Shown here: piece after piece, positions 11,424 through 21,024 of the stretch
Position numbering within the stretch: position 1 is the first letter of the stretch
Layout: each line of letters starts with the position of its first letter
Origin: Chara braunii
Taxonomy: Eukaryota; Streptophyta; Charophyceae; Charales; Characeae
Length of the DNA: 44,996 nt
Direction of reading: 5' to 3'
NCBI GenBank assembly: GCA_003427395.1
Contig: BFEA01000097.1
Span: 600,512-645,507, forward strand
The notes under the pieces: generated by a model
Seen by the model: only the letters and a program-made list of their open reading frames with translations
What the model was told of the DNA's origin: nothing
The model's database searches: none
Program-made: the position numbers and the translations under genes

Positions 11424-14400
11424 ATGGCGGATTTGGACATACGTTCACTCAACATGAATGGGTTGGCAGCAGCAAGCCCCTTGAAACAAAAGGCGTTACC
11501 AAAACAAATAAGGGGGGTGGGGGGGAGGCGTTGGCCGGATGTAATCTGTATCCAGGAAACCCACCTCACAAACTCACCATAGCATAATAGGACACACAAT
11601 CTGGCTTGGTCTTTCCAAAAAATTGTAGCACACACACCGAGACCGGGGTCGGCAGAAGTAGCGATTTGGATTCCCCCTGACTCCCGGGCGGAAGTTATCC
11701 ACGCCGCTATAGATACGAGGGAGGGGAGATGCCGGAAGCTTTGCGAAGAGGAGCACCTCTATGATTCCTTCAGGCGTCTACATCCACAAAAGAGACTGTT
11801 CACATGCATTCGTAATAGCAATACACTCCTGGCGGAGGATCTGGACATGGCACTGCAGGCGGCCACCATCTTCCCTTTAAGCCCATGGCCGGGAGCGGAC
11901 CACAAGATGTGTGCGATATTACTCAATTCCGTAAAAAAACAGATCAGGATCCTGGCTTCTACAAGCTTAACACATTTATCCTGAAGCTATAACAATTCCG
12001 TGCCTTTCTTAAAGACGTATGGGAATATTGGCAGACAACATGAGACCGGCATGAGTCATATATCGCGTGGTTTAATAACGGTTTGGCCTTTATGGCTAGA
12101 AAATGCAATGAATTTTCAAAATTAAGATCCAAAGAAAAATATGCTCAGGAAATTAACATCCAGGAGAAAATTCGTAGCCTTGAACAGGAAAGCAGTGAGT
12201 CACTGCACATCCCTTCTCAAATTGAATCCGCTGAATTGCAACTACTCGAGGATCAACTTCTCGAGTTCGCCCAGCAAAGGTGGCAGGGCTCCATCATCAG
12301 AGGCAAGCTATCTAGGCACATCTCCGAACGAAAAATGGACACATCCTTCTTTGCACTGGCACAAACGACAATCCTCCATAGAGGGACTTTATGACCCGAT
12401 AAAAACCTGCGAAGTTACCTCGTATTCCTCAGCCGATGGCTTGAAAGTGGTCAGAGATTTCTACAAAGAAATTTTTTCCTCCTCCTTGATCAACAAGCCA
12501 GAGAAGGTAAAGGAAGATAAAATCACATAATTCCTACTCCCCCTCACAACACATTTATCTAGTGAGCAGAGGGAGGCTCTGGACAAGCCGTTGCGGAAGA
12601 AGGAAATATGGAATGCCGTCCTGCAAATGGAGGAAGACAAAACCCCGGGGGTGGACGGACTCCCTAAAGAATTATGGGAGGAAATGTGGTCTTCGATGTC
12701 AGAAGAGCTGATGGAATACTACGACAGAGTGAACATCTCAGGAGACATGGGAGAGTTAGTAAGTCAGGGGATACTCACCCTCTTGTATAAAAAAGGGGAC
12801 AAAATAAACATAAATAACAACCGACCAATCACACTCCTTACTGTGGTTTACAAGTTGGTTGCCAAAGCATTGGCCAACAGGATGATTCCTACCCTGGAGG
12901 AGTTAATCCACCCCGCAAAAACAGGGTTCATGCGCAACAGAAACATTCAGGACAGTGTGTTGTTGGTTAACGAATTAATCAAGCTATCAAGACAGTCCCG
13001 ACAAAATGCAGCCATAGTGTTCATCGATTTCGAAAAAACATACGATAACGTAGACTGTAAATTCTTGGACAAATGCCTGCTAAAAATGAATTTCGGTTTG
13101 GAATTCCGTAACTGGATTATGATTCTCCATAATAATACGACCACTCAGGTACAGGTGAACGACTTGTTGGCTCCAGAATTTAAGTTACAACGCTCCATGC
13201 GGCAAGGCGACCCGCTAGCCCCGTTCCTGTTCTTGGTAGTAATGGAAACACTGGTCGTCAACCTGAGAACAAATAAAAAAATCTTCAGACTTCGGTTGGC
13301 AGGCATCCCGGACGAAGCCATTCCGATTTACTCGATGTTTGTGGATGACCTTACAATAGTGGCTGAGGCTAACCACAGTTACATGGACGAACTTCGAGCC
13401 ATTATGGACCGATTCATCGCGGTTTCTGACATGTCAGTCAATTGGGGGAGCAAAACGCAAGGCTGGTGGATCCACTTTCACGGAGTTCGGCCACCTGAAC
13501 AACCTAAGGTTGACAGAAGACCCCTCGACGAACCAATCAAGGTCTTGGTAGTGATGCTCTCAGCTCATGGACCGCCGGTAAAAAACGATGAATGGATCAC
13601 TAGGCCGGCACTGACAAAAATGCAGAATTGGGGCGACAAAAACACTTCCCTCTTCGGGAGGGCGCTAATCATAAACAACGTGGTGCTTGCATCCATCTGG
13701 TATAAATAGGCCCTCTGGCAACTTGAAAAAGATAGCACCAAGGACCTCAAAAAGCATCTGGTTGCCTTCCCCTGGCGGGGGAGTCATGAGCAACAAAATG
13801 TAATCCACAGGGTGGCGTGGGACAAGCTAATCCAGCCTAAAACTAAAGGGCGTTAAGGCGTATTGGACCCAACTCTTCAAGCTACTGCTCTATCAATCCA
13901 ATGGATTAAAAGGTTAATAGTTGGAATAAATCCTCTGTGGAGGGTTCTGGCTTTGGAACAAATCCGTCGTTTCGCACCACGAACCGCCAACACTGTTAAC
14001 CCCCTCACATGGTTGGAGGACCGGTATTGGTTTATACCTCGCCCCCGCCTTAACTCTCAAGATGAGGGGGACAGAGGAGCGGCCAAACAAGATTTGGTAA
14101 AAGATAAATTTCAGATTGATCTTATTAAAATCTGGAGGAGGCTGTCAATCCCCGACAGACCGACCCCGAAACGCGCAGAGGAGATCCTGCGTCAACCCCT
14201 TTTTAAGAATACGGCAATTACGAACAGACAAGGAAGAGTTTTTCCAGCTCGGACCCCCGCTGGGCCTCATGGGTTAGGCAAGGGATGCTTAGAGTGGGGG
14301 ATATCTGGGATGAAGCAACCAAAGACTGGAAAACAACTCAACAATTACGGCCCAGTCTACGCCACACTCGAAACTTGGCAGAGGCCCTGGAACAATTGAT

Positions 14401-15690
14401 ATTTTCAATGCCCCTTGCCTGGGTAAGGACCCTAAGAAAGGGCACCACACTACAAGAGCAAGACTGGGTAGTAGTAAGGGCAGTCAACTTCCCCCTACAA
14501 ATTGGCACAATAGTTGAAGCTAGACCGGAAGGGGCCATGGTAAACCTTTTCAAGAGAAGAGGGGACGATTCCCTGGTACGCTATCACTCAAACTCGGTCC
14601 AATGGCATAAGAGGACCAACCTCTACCGGATCCGAGTCCTGCAAAGCCATAAGGAAGGGAGGACTCAATTGGGGTTTTTTGACGAGAAGTCCCCCTGTCC
14701 GCTTTAACCCTGGACCCTCTAGAATGGCAATGGGCCAGGGGACGGAACGGAGAAACCGTATACCTCCCCGAGCTGTCTGTAAAAGCCACGTACAAAATGA
14801 TTAAACCTCGGGCTGGCATTTGGGCAGAGATAGAGGAACGTTGGCAGAAACACTTAGGCCTACATAGGGGACAAGTGAGAGGGTTGCGGTGGTTTAAAGA
14901 GGTAAAAGAGAGACCAACAAAGTTTGTCTCCCTACAATGACAAATCTATCACAGATGCCTCCTCATCAATGATTGGATCATAGGCAGGACGAATCTGGAG
15001 CAAAGAGGGATCACACTCCCGTGGTGTAAGTCCTGTAAAGCAGGATTTCCGTCCCGAAGAATACGTGAGACAATTGGACACATCTTTCTCCAGTGTCCGG
15101 GAGCCATCCTGACGTGGCGTTGGTGGGATCGCTTTTGGTCTCAACTGGACACTAACGAGGAATGACCATGAAAATGGGAAGCGCTTCTGCTAGGTCATTG
15201 GGACAGGCCACACGCATCCTGCTTCGCCAACAACCTCTTTACGATATCTAGGAAGGCTGTAATTTGGGCCTTATGGGCAAGGAGGTGCATCTTTGACCAG
15301 GAAGGGGCCATAATGGAGGAAGGGGAAGTGGCGTCTATAGTCAAACAATTTGTGGAGACAGAAATAAGAGCACAATGACAACGTGTTCATAATAAAATGA
15401 CAGTTCTCACACAAAAATCGGACATCATCAAAGAAATCCACAACTTCTGCGCATAATGGCTGGGAGGGGAAAGGGGAAGCAGGATGGCTCAGACAGACTG
15501 GCCCGGGGAAAAGAGAGAGGAGGGAGGAAACAGTGACGTTGCCAAGGACTACAAAGACTACAAGCTCAGATTCCACGACTGGTTGCAAGTCGATTCCAGC
15601 ATCCCAATGAAAACCCCCAAGGACTTCCCAGACATGTTCCCGCTGTCAGACACAACCATAGTAGAGAGGCAATGGTTTGGTCAAGCATGA
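11424..15690 (+). pseudogene. LINE-2 ORF2: deleted endonuclease, near-intact RT, zf-RVT
   Basis: The endonuclease begins at ATG 11424 with LNMNG and CIQETH, then stops at 11580. Beyond about 11720 it jumps straight to the C-terminal part (GADHKM), so the central GDFN-type catalytic segment is gone. A linker follows (11985-12530). The reverse transcriptase is open from about 12591 to 13709 and retains TPGVDGLPKELW, NRPITLL, FIDFEKTYDNVD, RQGDPLAPFLF and the catalytic FVDD. After TAG 13707 the thumb and connection continue with two further frame changes (near 14275 and near 14707). The zf-RVT finger CKSCKAG...HIFLQC lies near 15028-15100. The frame continues, after TAA near 15456, to 15690. Stops at 12041, 14938, 15163, 15169 and 15376 are TGA at likely Trp codons. 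Confidence 0.82.
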
Positions 15691-15969
15691 TTGTGTTAGA
15701 AAATGGAAGAATATATCACTGCATAAGGACGCAAAACCAATTTTTCAACCGACACATTTACTCTATTCAACAGATACATTCAAAAGATAAGGGGAGGAAG
15801 GAACATGTGTGTAGCAGTAGGTATTTGGCGCCGGGTTTAGGGCGAAGAGGTTCCTCCCCCCTTTTTTTTCGAATGACCTGCTCAGTCAATCCCCTGGATT
15901 CCAGGGTAATCAATGCTGGCAGGAACCTCCTACATTGTTTCTCTGATGTACTCTAATTTCAGTATGTAT

Positions 15970-16081
15970 ACGGGACGTTGGACCCGTTTTCCAGCAGGTG
16001 ACGTTCCCCACCAATAGATGGAGCCTCTCCCCAGGTGCTAGTGATGTCTGCTCTTATTAGCACCACTAACACTGATGGGGG

Positions 16082-16116
<35 letters not shown>
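15970..16116 (+). mobile_element. Retroposon 3' module with poly(A), copy X
   Basis: About 115 bp followed by a long A run (16086-16116). The module is about 80% similar by eye to the reverse complement of 26463-26605, which also ends in poly(A), and is partly matched at 19520-19580. The conserved core is CCCCACCAATAGATGGAGCC followed by TGTCTGCTCTTAT. It may be the true 3' end of LINE-2 or an independent SINE-like retroposon inserted behind it. Confidence 0.65.
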
Positions 16117-16118
<2 letters not shown>

Positions 16119-16141
16119 AGTCAGGCCCAAAAAACAAAAAA

Positions 16142-16218
<77 letters not shown>
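16117..16218. repeat. A-rich segment and (GA)n microsatellite
   Basis: The motif GGAGTCAGGCCC (16117-16128) follows the poly(A), then an A-rich stretch and about 34 GA units. The same motif follows a poly(A) run at 18239, so it probably marks the T-tailed end of an inverted retroposon. Confidence 0.85.
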
Positions 16219-16222
<4 letters not shown>

Positions 16223-16269
16223 TGTGTGTGCTATCATATTCCTTTGCAAATCTTGATTCGTTCACTAGG

Positions 16270-16440
16270 GAGTCTGGGTAAGTTTGGGGGACAGGAAGGG
16301 TCCACCTGTGGGACTTGTAGGAAGAACACCTACACCTGGCACTTCCGACTATGCTTCAATCATGGCTGAGCAGGGGTTCCTGCTCAGCCCTGGTGCCTAC
16401 AATCACTGTCTGGGCAGGTCACCCCCACTAAGATGGTAGA
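16270..16440 (+). repeat. Dispersed repeat P, copy 1
   Basis: Similar to 32500-32680. The best conserved part is CCGACTATGCTTC followed by CATGG-CTGAG and CTCAGCCCTGGTGCCTACA. It has no coding potential and its class is unknown. Confidence 0.6.
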
Positions 16441-16589
16441 AGGGTGATAGTCCTGAGTGGTAAACACTGAGGTAGGACTGTGGGAGTAGGGTGTCGGGAG
16501 GGAGTCTCATGAGGAATAGGAACCCTCCCCAGCCAAAACTCGTCTACGTATGATTATAACATCTGCTGATGTACTTCCTCTAGGGTAGA

Positions 16590-16900
16590 GATTTGACATG
16601 AACTTTCAGAGATGCTTTTCAAAGCTTCCAGCCTCAGTGCGCAATTGAGCATAAGACCCAGCTGTCGTCCACACGCATACTTAAACCACCAGCACTTTTC
16701 TCAACCAAATTTCTTCGACAGTACCACCACATGCTGCGTCCATCGGGATGTATCGGCCTGCCAAACGGCACTGTTCATCCAGGCAAAGTGGGGCTGTGCA
16801 GGCAATGGCTTTGCTTGGATACACTCTGAAGGACGTGGCGCGTGCATGGCCGTGTCTCAGAAATTAGCCCCGGAAAAATAAGTACACGCCTCACATCGCC
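16590..16900 (+). repeat. Dispersed repeat Q, copy 1
   Basis: The part 16598-16665 resembles 22995-23065 (shared ACATGAACT..C.GAGATGC and GAGCATAAGA-type blocks). The part 16680-16730 resembles 38150-38195 (shared AAACCACCAGCACTTTTCT). This is a composite of old repeats with no gene visible. I see nothing recognisable from about 16900 to 17050. Confidence 0.45.
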
Positions 16901-17049
16901 CGCGGGGGCATGTCAGAGGGCTGAAAAGCGACACCGGTCGTCGATTTCTTTTATCAAGGGCGCGCCGGCGCCGACTTTTCCGGAGAGGCGACAAGGACTG
17001 GGGCCGTGTTGATATGGGGTACCAGAAAAGACAAACAAGGTCACAAGGG

Positions 17050-17700
17050 GTTAATAACAGACTTTCATCAGACTCTCACCGACTCATCAGCACGCTGCAC
17101 CCCTCCACAGTCTGCAAAATCCCCATATCGATGCTTTAAGTCATAGTCCACTTCAGCCCCTGTTGCAATTGCACAGCCAGGCAGGTGACAATGCAAGCAG
17201 CAAGGCAACCGAGGCAGCAGTAGAACAGAGAGCACAGGCGGGAAGGCGCATGGGCGGGTACAGAGGCAAACAACAAAAGCAGGAAGCCAAGTAGCTCCCA
17301 GGGACATGATTCAGCAATCAGGCACGCGTGCAGCCACCGAGACAGCAAGGTTAACCAAGTAAGCTAGCATATAAAGACAAGAGCGCGAGCAGCACAGCAA
17401 GCAGATCGGCAAGGCAAAGCAGACAGCAGTAAAGAAAAAGACCGGTTGATGGGAGAGCTGGCAAAAACGGAGGAACAGAAGCAAGTGGGCAAGCAGCACA
17501 GCAACACAACACAAGCTGATGTGCAGCCAGGAAGCGCACCAGCATCAAGGAGGCAGTCCCCACACCTACAGCACGGACCAAAGCAGATCATCGCCTCCTC
17601 ACATCACAAGTAGACCTCGACAGACTGTAGGTTCACACCACCATCAGAGTCAGGGAGTCACTTAGATGAACGTCTGTCAAAAACAACCCGGCCTCCTCGG
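17050..17700 (-). mobile_element. Hammerhead-associated repeat, copy A (decayed)
   Basis: Read on the minus strand this matches the family seen at 28490-29118 (copy B), 23575-24400 (copy C) and 31395-31935 (copy D). It has a GACTCCCTG block near 17655 and an ACAGTCTG block near 17625, then a low-A stretch rich in TGCTTGCC-like words, and ends with the hammerhead-like motif at 17058-17114. No protein is encoded; open frames across it reflect skewed composition. It is probably a non-autonomous retroelement. Confidence 0.65.
17058..17114 (-). ncRNA. Degenerate type III hammerhead motif, copy A
   Basis: On the minus strand CTGATGAGTCGG and GAAA are preserved. The nucleotide before the cleavage site is G instead of A, C or U (GTG for GTC). 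The base after GAAA has changed from C to G, two stem III bases are missing, and the stem I pairing is damaged. It is predicted not to cleave itself. Confidence 0.7.
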
Positions 17701-18143
17701 TTCCCACATGGATACGATTCCTACATGTCAATCCGGCGTTATTCCAGCTACTCTCACCCCCAAGCGTCATCCATTCCTCATCCCAACAGTTTCATTGGGC
17801 TGTCACTGATTCTGTGTGCGCATGTGTCCAAATGGAAGAATAAAAAGAAGAAAAATATTGTGTGCGGATATGCCACACATGTGCACGTGTACGCATGAAG
17901 CATAAGAAAGAAAACAACGAATTTCTGAGGAAAAAAAAAATATGTATAGGGGAAGTAGCCCTCGCACACTAGCAGACCAAGGTATTTCTCTCTTCTGAAC
18001 TGCTATCTGAGAAGACTGATGTCCCCTTCTCCCTTTGGCTTTCCTTTTTTTTCTCGCCCACTCTGCCAATGGACTCCGCGATTCCCAGAGCTTCCCCAGC
18101 AAGGAAGTTGCAACACAATGATCACCACTACATACACATGTTT

Positions 18144-18144
<1 letters not shown>
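17701..18144. other. Spacer without recognisable features
   Basis: I see only short A-rich and low-complexity words here. The longest frames run into the neighbouring microsatellite and are not convincing genes. Confidence 0.5.
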
Positions 18145-18211
<67 letters not shown>

Positions 18212-18252
18212 NAAAAAAAAAAAAAAAAAAAAAAAAAAGGAGTCAGGCCCAA
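18145..18252. repeat. (CT)n, single N, poly(A), GGAGTCAGGCCC
   Basis: About 33 CT units (18145-18211) are followed by one ambiguous base at 18212, then 26 A residues and the same GGAGTCAGGCCC motif that follows poly(A) at 16117. The single N between two low-complexity runs suggests a collapsed assembly join. Confidence 0.85.
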
Positions 18253-18361
18253 AGTCCCACTAGCTGAAGGGCTTAGTTGCACAAAGTCCATTCAGATGTG
18301 ACCCACTATGGCCAAAGATGGCTACACAATTTGGCGGTGGATTTTTTTGAAGAAAACATGG

Positions 18362-18556
18362 CAACCAATGGGCCTGGCTCAGTTGGTACACCCACCAACT
18401 GCTGAAGTACAGACCACATTTCGAATTCAGATACAATCGGGTGAAATCAAATCATTCTCATTCTGCATTACCCGGGGCCGTACCAAAGTTCGAATTCAGT
18501 TACAATCAGATGATCTGAATAAAATCATTCTCATTCAAAATTACCCCGGGCCGTTC
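18362..18556 (+). mobile_element. tRNA-headed SINE, family B, with duplicated tail
   Basis: The A box TGGCTCAGTTGGTACACCC (18375-18393) is the best preserved of the three family B copies, with a TTCGAATTC B-box-like block near 18420. The following 69 bp (18422-18490) is repeated directly at 18491-18556, each copy ending in CCCGGGCCG-type sequence. This suggests tail duplication by slippage. Confidence 0.6.
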
Positions 18557-18594
18557 AATGATGATGTCTCAAGGCCATCGCTCTTTTTCTGAAA

Positions 18595-18979
18595 GGGGAA
18601 ATTGTTGAAATACCCCTAAAAGTTGGGGTATTTTGTCAGATATCCCCTATAACACAGGGGTACTCCAAAATGCCTCGAACTTCTACATTTGCCCATGTCC
18701 CGGTCATCACAAACTTCACCATATGCCCTGCCCCTCGACTGCAGGGGCCAACGCATGTCTTTTGCCAACTGAAGGGTCCAACAGCCAGAAACATCGGAGC
18801 ATATAGACAAGTTGCATAGGGCCCAATAGTGGTATATGCAAAAGGTGATAGGTCCAATTGGCGAGTGGGGCATTTTGCAAAGTTTCGCACCTGTCATAGG
18901 GACATTTCGCCATACCCTTACCTTTTAGGGGTATCTAACGGAATACCCCAACTTTCAGAGGCATTTCAACAATTTTCCC
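18595..18979. mobile_element. Mutator-like MITE with 9-bp TSD
   Basis: The termini are GGGGAAATTGTTGAAAT on the left and, inverted, GGGAAAATTGTTGAAAT on the right. The inverted repeat continues for about 60-70 bp with scattered mismatches. Both ends are flanked by the identical 9-mer TTTCTGAAA (18586-18594 and 18980-18988). A 9-bp target-site duplication and long terminal inverted repeats starting with G are the hallmarks of Mutator-like elements. The 385-bp length and absence of an ORF make it non-autonomous. Confidence 0.85.
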
Positions 18980-19011
18980 TTTCTGAAAGAAACAGGAAAA
19001 ACAAAGGGGGT

Positions 19012-19190
19012 TGACTTCGGCGCAGTCACGAAAACAGTTTGAAAATGCACTACAGGCAATCCCGCGAACACAACACACCCCCATGTGACCCCACCGGACC
19101 CGAAACCTAGGTTATATACATTCACCATGACCGCCCATTTTGCCTCAAGTGCATTTTCAAACTCAAACCCTGACTGCACCGTAGTTTTCT
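19012..19190. mobile_element. Short inverted-repeat element, about 180 bp
   Basis: The left arm (about 19015-19058) contains GCAGTCA and AGTTTGAAAATGCACT. The right arm (about 19141-19187) carries the reverse complement with few differences, including the flanking CGG and AGGCA. No target-site duplication was identified. It lies within 40 bp of the Mutator-like MITE. Confidence 0.65.
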
Positions 19191-19519
19191 CAACAACAAA
19201 AAAAAGAACATAACACTGATTATAAGTGGGCGCCAATTGGCTGACGGGAGAAAAAAAAAAAAGGGTGGGCATTTGGTGTGAGGGTGTAGATTCTGAACCA
19301 TGAGGGAGGTGATTACAATCTCGTCATTTCTTTTTTCTTTTTTGTTTTTTCTAAAGACTGTCTCGTAAAAAAAAAAAGCAAAATTTTATGTCCCTTGGTA
19401 GTGTCTATAAGTTGGAGGTTGTTCATTGTATTCCACCTGCGACTTCTTCACTCATTGTAGACTGGAGCTTGATATCGTAGATTTTTATGCAGACCCGTGA
19501 GGAAGATGGGCAGTTGGGC
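19191..19519. other. A/T-run-rich spacer
   Basis: Several poly(A) and poly(T) runs and no gene or repeat family that I can name. Confidence 0.4.
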
Positions 19520-19585
19520 CCCGTTCCCAGCACATGTAGCTTCCCACGAATAAATTGGAGCATTGTCTTCCCCTAAAAGAGGCAT
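19520..19585 (+). repeat. Retroposon 3' module, partial copy Z
   Basis: Shows a degraded match to the modules at 15970 and 26463: GGGCCCCGTTCCCAGCA followed by TTCCCACGAATAAATTGGAGC. It has no long poly(A) tail. Confidence 0.45.
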
Positions 19586-19619
19586 GGGGCAAATTCTTTA
19601 TTGGGAATTTAATTTAAAA

Positions 19620-20040
19620 TAGGTTATTGCTTCTGTATATGCCCTTATTGACAGGTGTGAACGTTTGTCTTTTTTCAATGAACTATTAGACATTATTTCG
19701 AAGGCTGAGAATGTGGTTATTGTTGGGGATTGGAACACTACGTTAGATGTTTCCACCTCGGCCCTATGCCAAAACTGCTCGAAGGACAAGTTGTCCTTAC
19801 TTACCCTGATGGATCAAATGAATCTGATTGACTCATACAGACTAGCTAACATATACAAAAACGGTTATACATGGTACTCAAATACAGAGACAGGACGAAT
19901 ATTACCAAACGCATACTTGATTTTTCCCTTTCATTGGTGAATCTGTGGGATCAAGTAGCTTTAGTCAGGGAGGAGCTCCATCTTCTCTCATACCACAAAC
20001 CGATTTGTGTTTCATTCCACCTTTGGACCCTCCTACATAA
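19620..20040 (+). pseudogene. LINE endonuclease fragment
   Basis: The segment encodes an APE-type endonuclease part with the catalytic block VVIVGDWNTTLD, then GYTWYSNTE. After a frame change near 19890 come LVNLWDQVALV and SYHKPI, where SDHKPI is expected. Both the start of the endonuclease and the reverse transcriptase are missing. It ends abruptly where gypsy-derived sequence begins. It represents another LINE lineage than LINE-1 and LINE-2. Confidence 0.7.
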
Positions 20041-20300
20041 AAGATGTACCCCCACACCTCAAGACCTATCTTGTTTTTCATGTGTCTAAACTACTGCCAT
20101 CTGTAGAAGGACATGATTTTCCCAACAAGCCATCTATGTTTCCTCCTTCAATGGACGGTGGTTATGAAGTTGAGAAGATACTTGAACATGGATACTTTTC
20201 TACAGGTGGCAGAGGAAGACCACAAAAGCAGTTCAAGGTAAAGTTTAAGTCTCAAACTCCGTCTGAAGCTAGAGGGTTCATCAAGAAAGAACTTTTGCCT
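20041..20300 (+). pseudogene. Ty3/gypsy integrase C-terminus and chromodomain fragment
   Basis: The translation reads YLVFHVSKLLPSVEG, then GYEVEKILEHGYF and RPQKQFKVKFKSQTP. This is the usual order of the integrase C-terminal 'VFHVSxLxP' block and a chromodomain (YEVEKIL...K.F.VKFK). In chromoviruses the chromodomain steers integration toward marked chromatin. Only about 85 residues remain, without the integrase catalytic core. The frame is open further to 20510, but without recognised similarity. Confidence 0.7.
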
Positions 20301-20523
20301 ACAGCTCCTAATATTGTATATGCATATAAGTGTGGATTAAGTGAAAATTGTATTTATGCGATGAAACTCGAAAATTGGGCCGGCACGAATGCAATGACCC
20401 GCTCAAATATACCCATGTCATCAGCCAAAATGGCCACCTGCAGGCCACATGTCGGCCCTCAGGCCCTGCGTCCGACCAAGGGGCACATAACCTCTAAAAC
20501 GTGGATTTAGAGGCCCTGCGTCT

Positions 20524-20547
20524 GACAGTTGACCAAAGTCAACTGTC
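20524..20547. other. Perfect 10-bp hairpin with inverted TTGAC motifs
   Basis: GACAGTTGAC, loop CAAA, GTCAACTGTC. The two stems place TTGAC and its reverse complement face to face. It is the first part of a cluster of TTGAC cores extending to 20834. Confidence 0.85.
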
Positions 20548-20834
20548 TGTCGGAATATTAAGGCTCGCGAGGTTAAAGTCTTCACAGACCCAGTCCATGC
20601 CACCGATCAAACACATGCACTTGGTTGTACGCAGGTATCCAGACAACATTCGGTCCAAGTGGAAGTCTGTAACTGTACGAGATCCAGGTTGTCGGCTGTG
20701 AGTCAATCCGAGCCTCCGTGGGTGAGAGACTAGAGGCTGGTCAATGTCGTCAACACTACTTGTTGACCCATCCCCTGTGAGTCAACATTCGGTCTTGCCT
20801 TGCTAACTTTATGCTGACACGACGCTGGCTTGAC
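20529..20834. promoter_or_regulatory. Cluster of eight W-box-like TTGAC cores
   Basis: TTGAC or GTCAA occurs at 20529, 20538, 20702, 20740, 20749, 20763, 20781 and 20830. This is far more than the less than one expected in 306 bp. TTGAC is the core of the WRKY-bound W box in plants. The cluster sits behind the gypsy remnant and may be retroelement regulatory sequence. A short GACGCTGGYT repeat overlaps the end (20820-20857). Confidence 0.4.
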
Positions 20835-21024
20835 GCTGGTTGGACGCTGGCTCTACGCTAACATTGTGCGACGACAACGCGAGACTGCTGCTTTGTGTGC
20901 TTGCGCCTCTTTGCTTTTGGCGCCAACTGTCTTCTTGTATGCTGACGTGACACTTGCCATGTTGTCTTCGACATTGCTAATGTGGCGCATGTCACACTGT
21001 CTTCATTACTAATTGGGATTCAAC

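Larger units (their letters stand above)
9114..15956 (+). mobile_element. LINE-2: 5'-truncated, decayed L1-type retrotransposon
   Basis: The same ORF1-ORF2 order as LINE-1 but a different lineage, with low protein similarity. It begins inside the ORF1 globular domain, immediately after the foldback element, so the 5' end is missing. The endonuclease has an internal deletion, while the reverse transcriptase frame is long and open. Coding similarity extends to about 15690. The 3' non-coding part probably runs into the poly(A)-tailed module at 15970. Boundaries are approximate. Confidence 0.82.
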
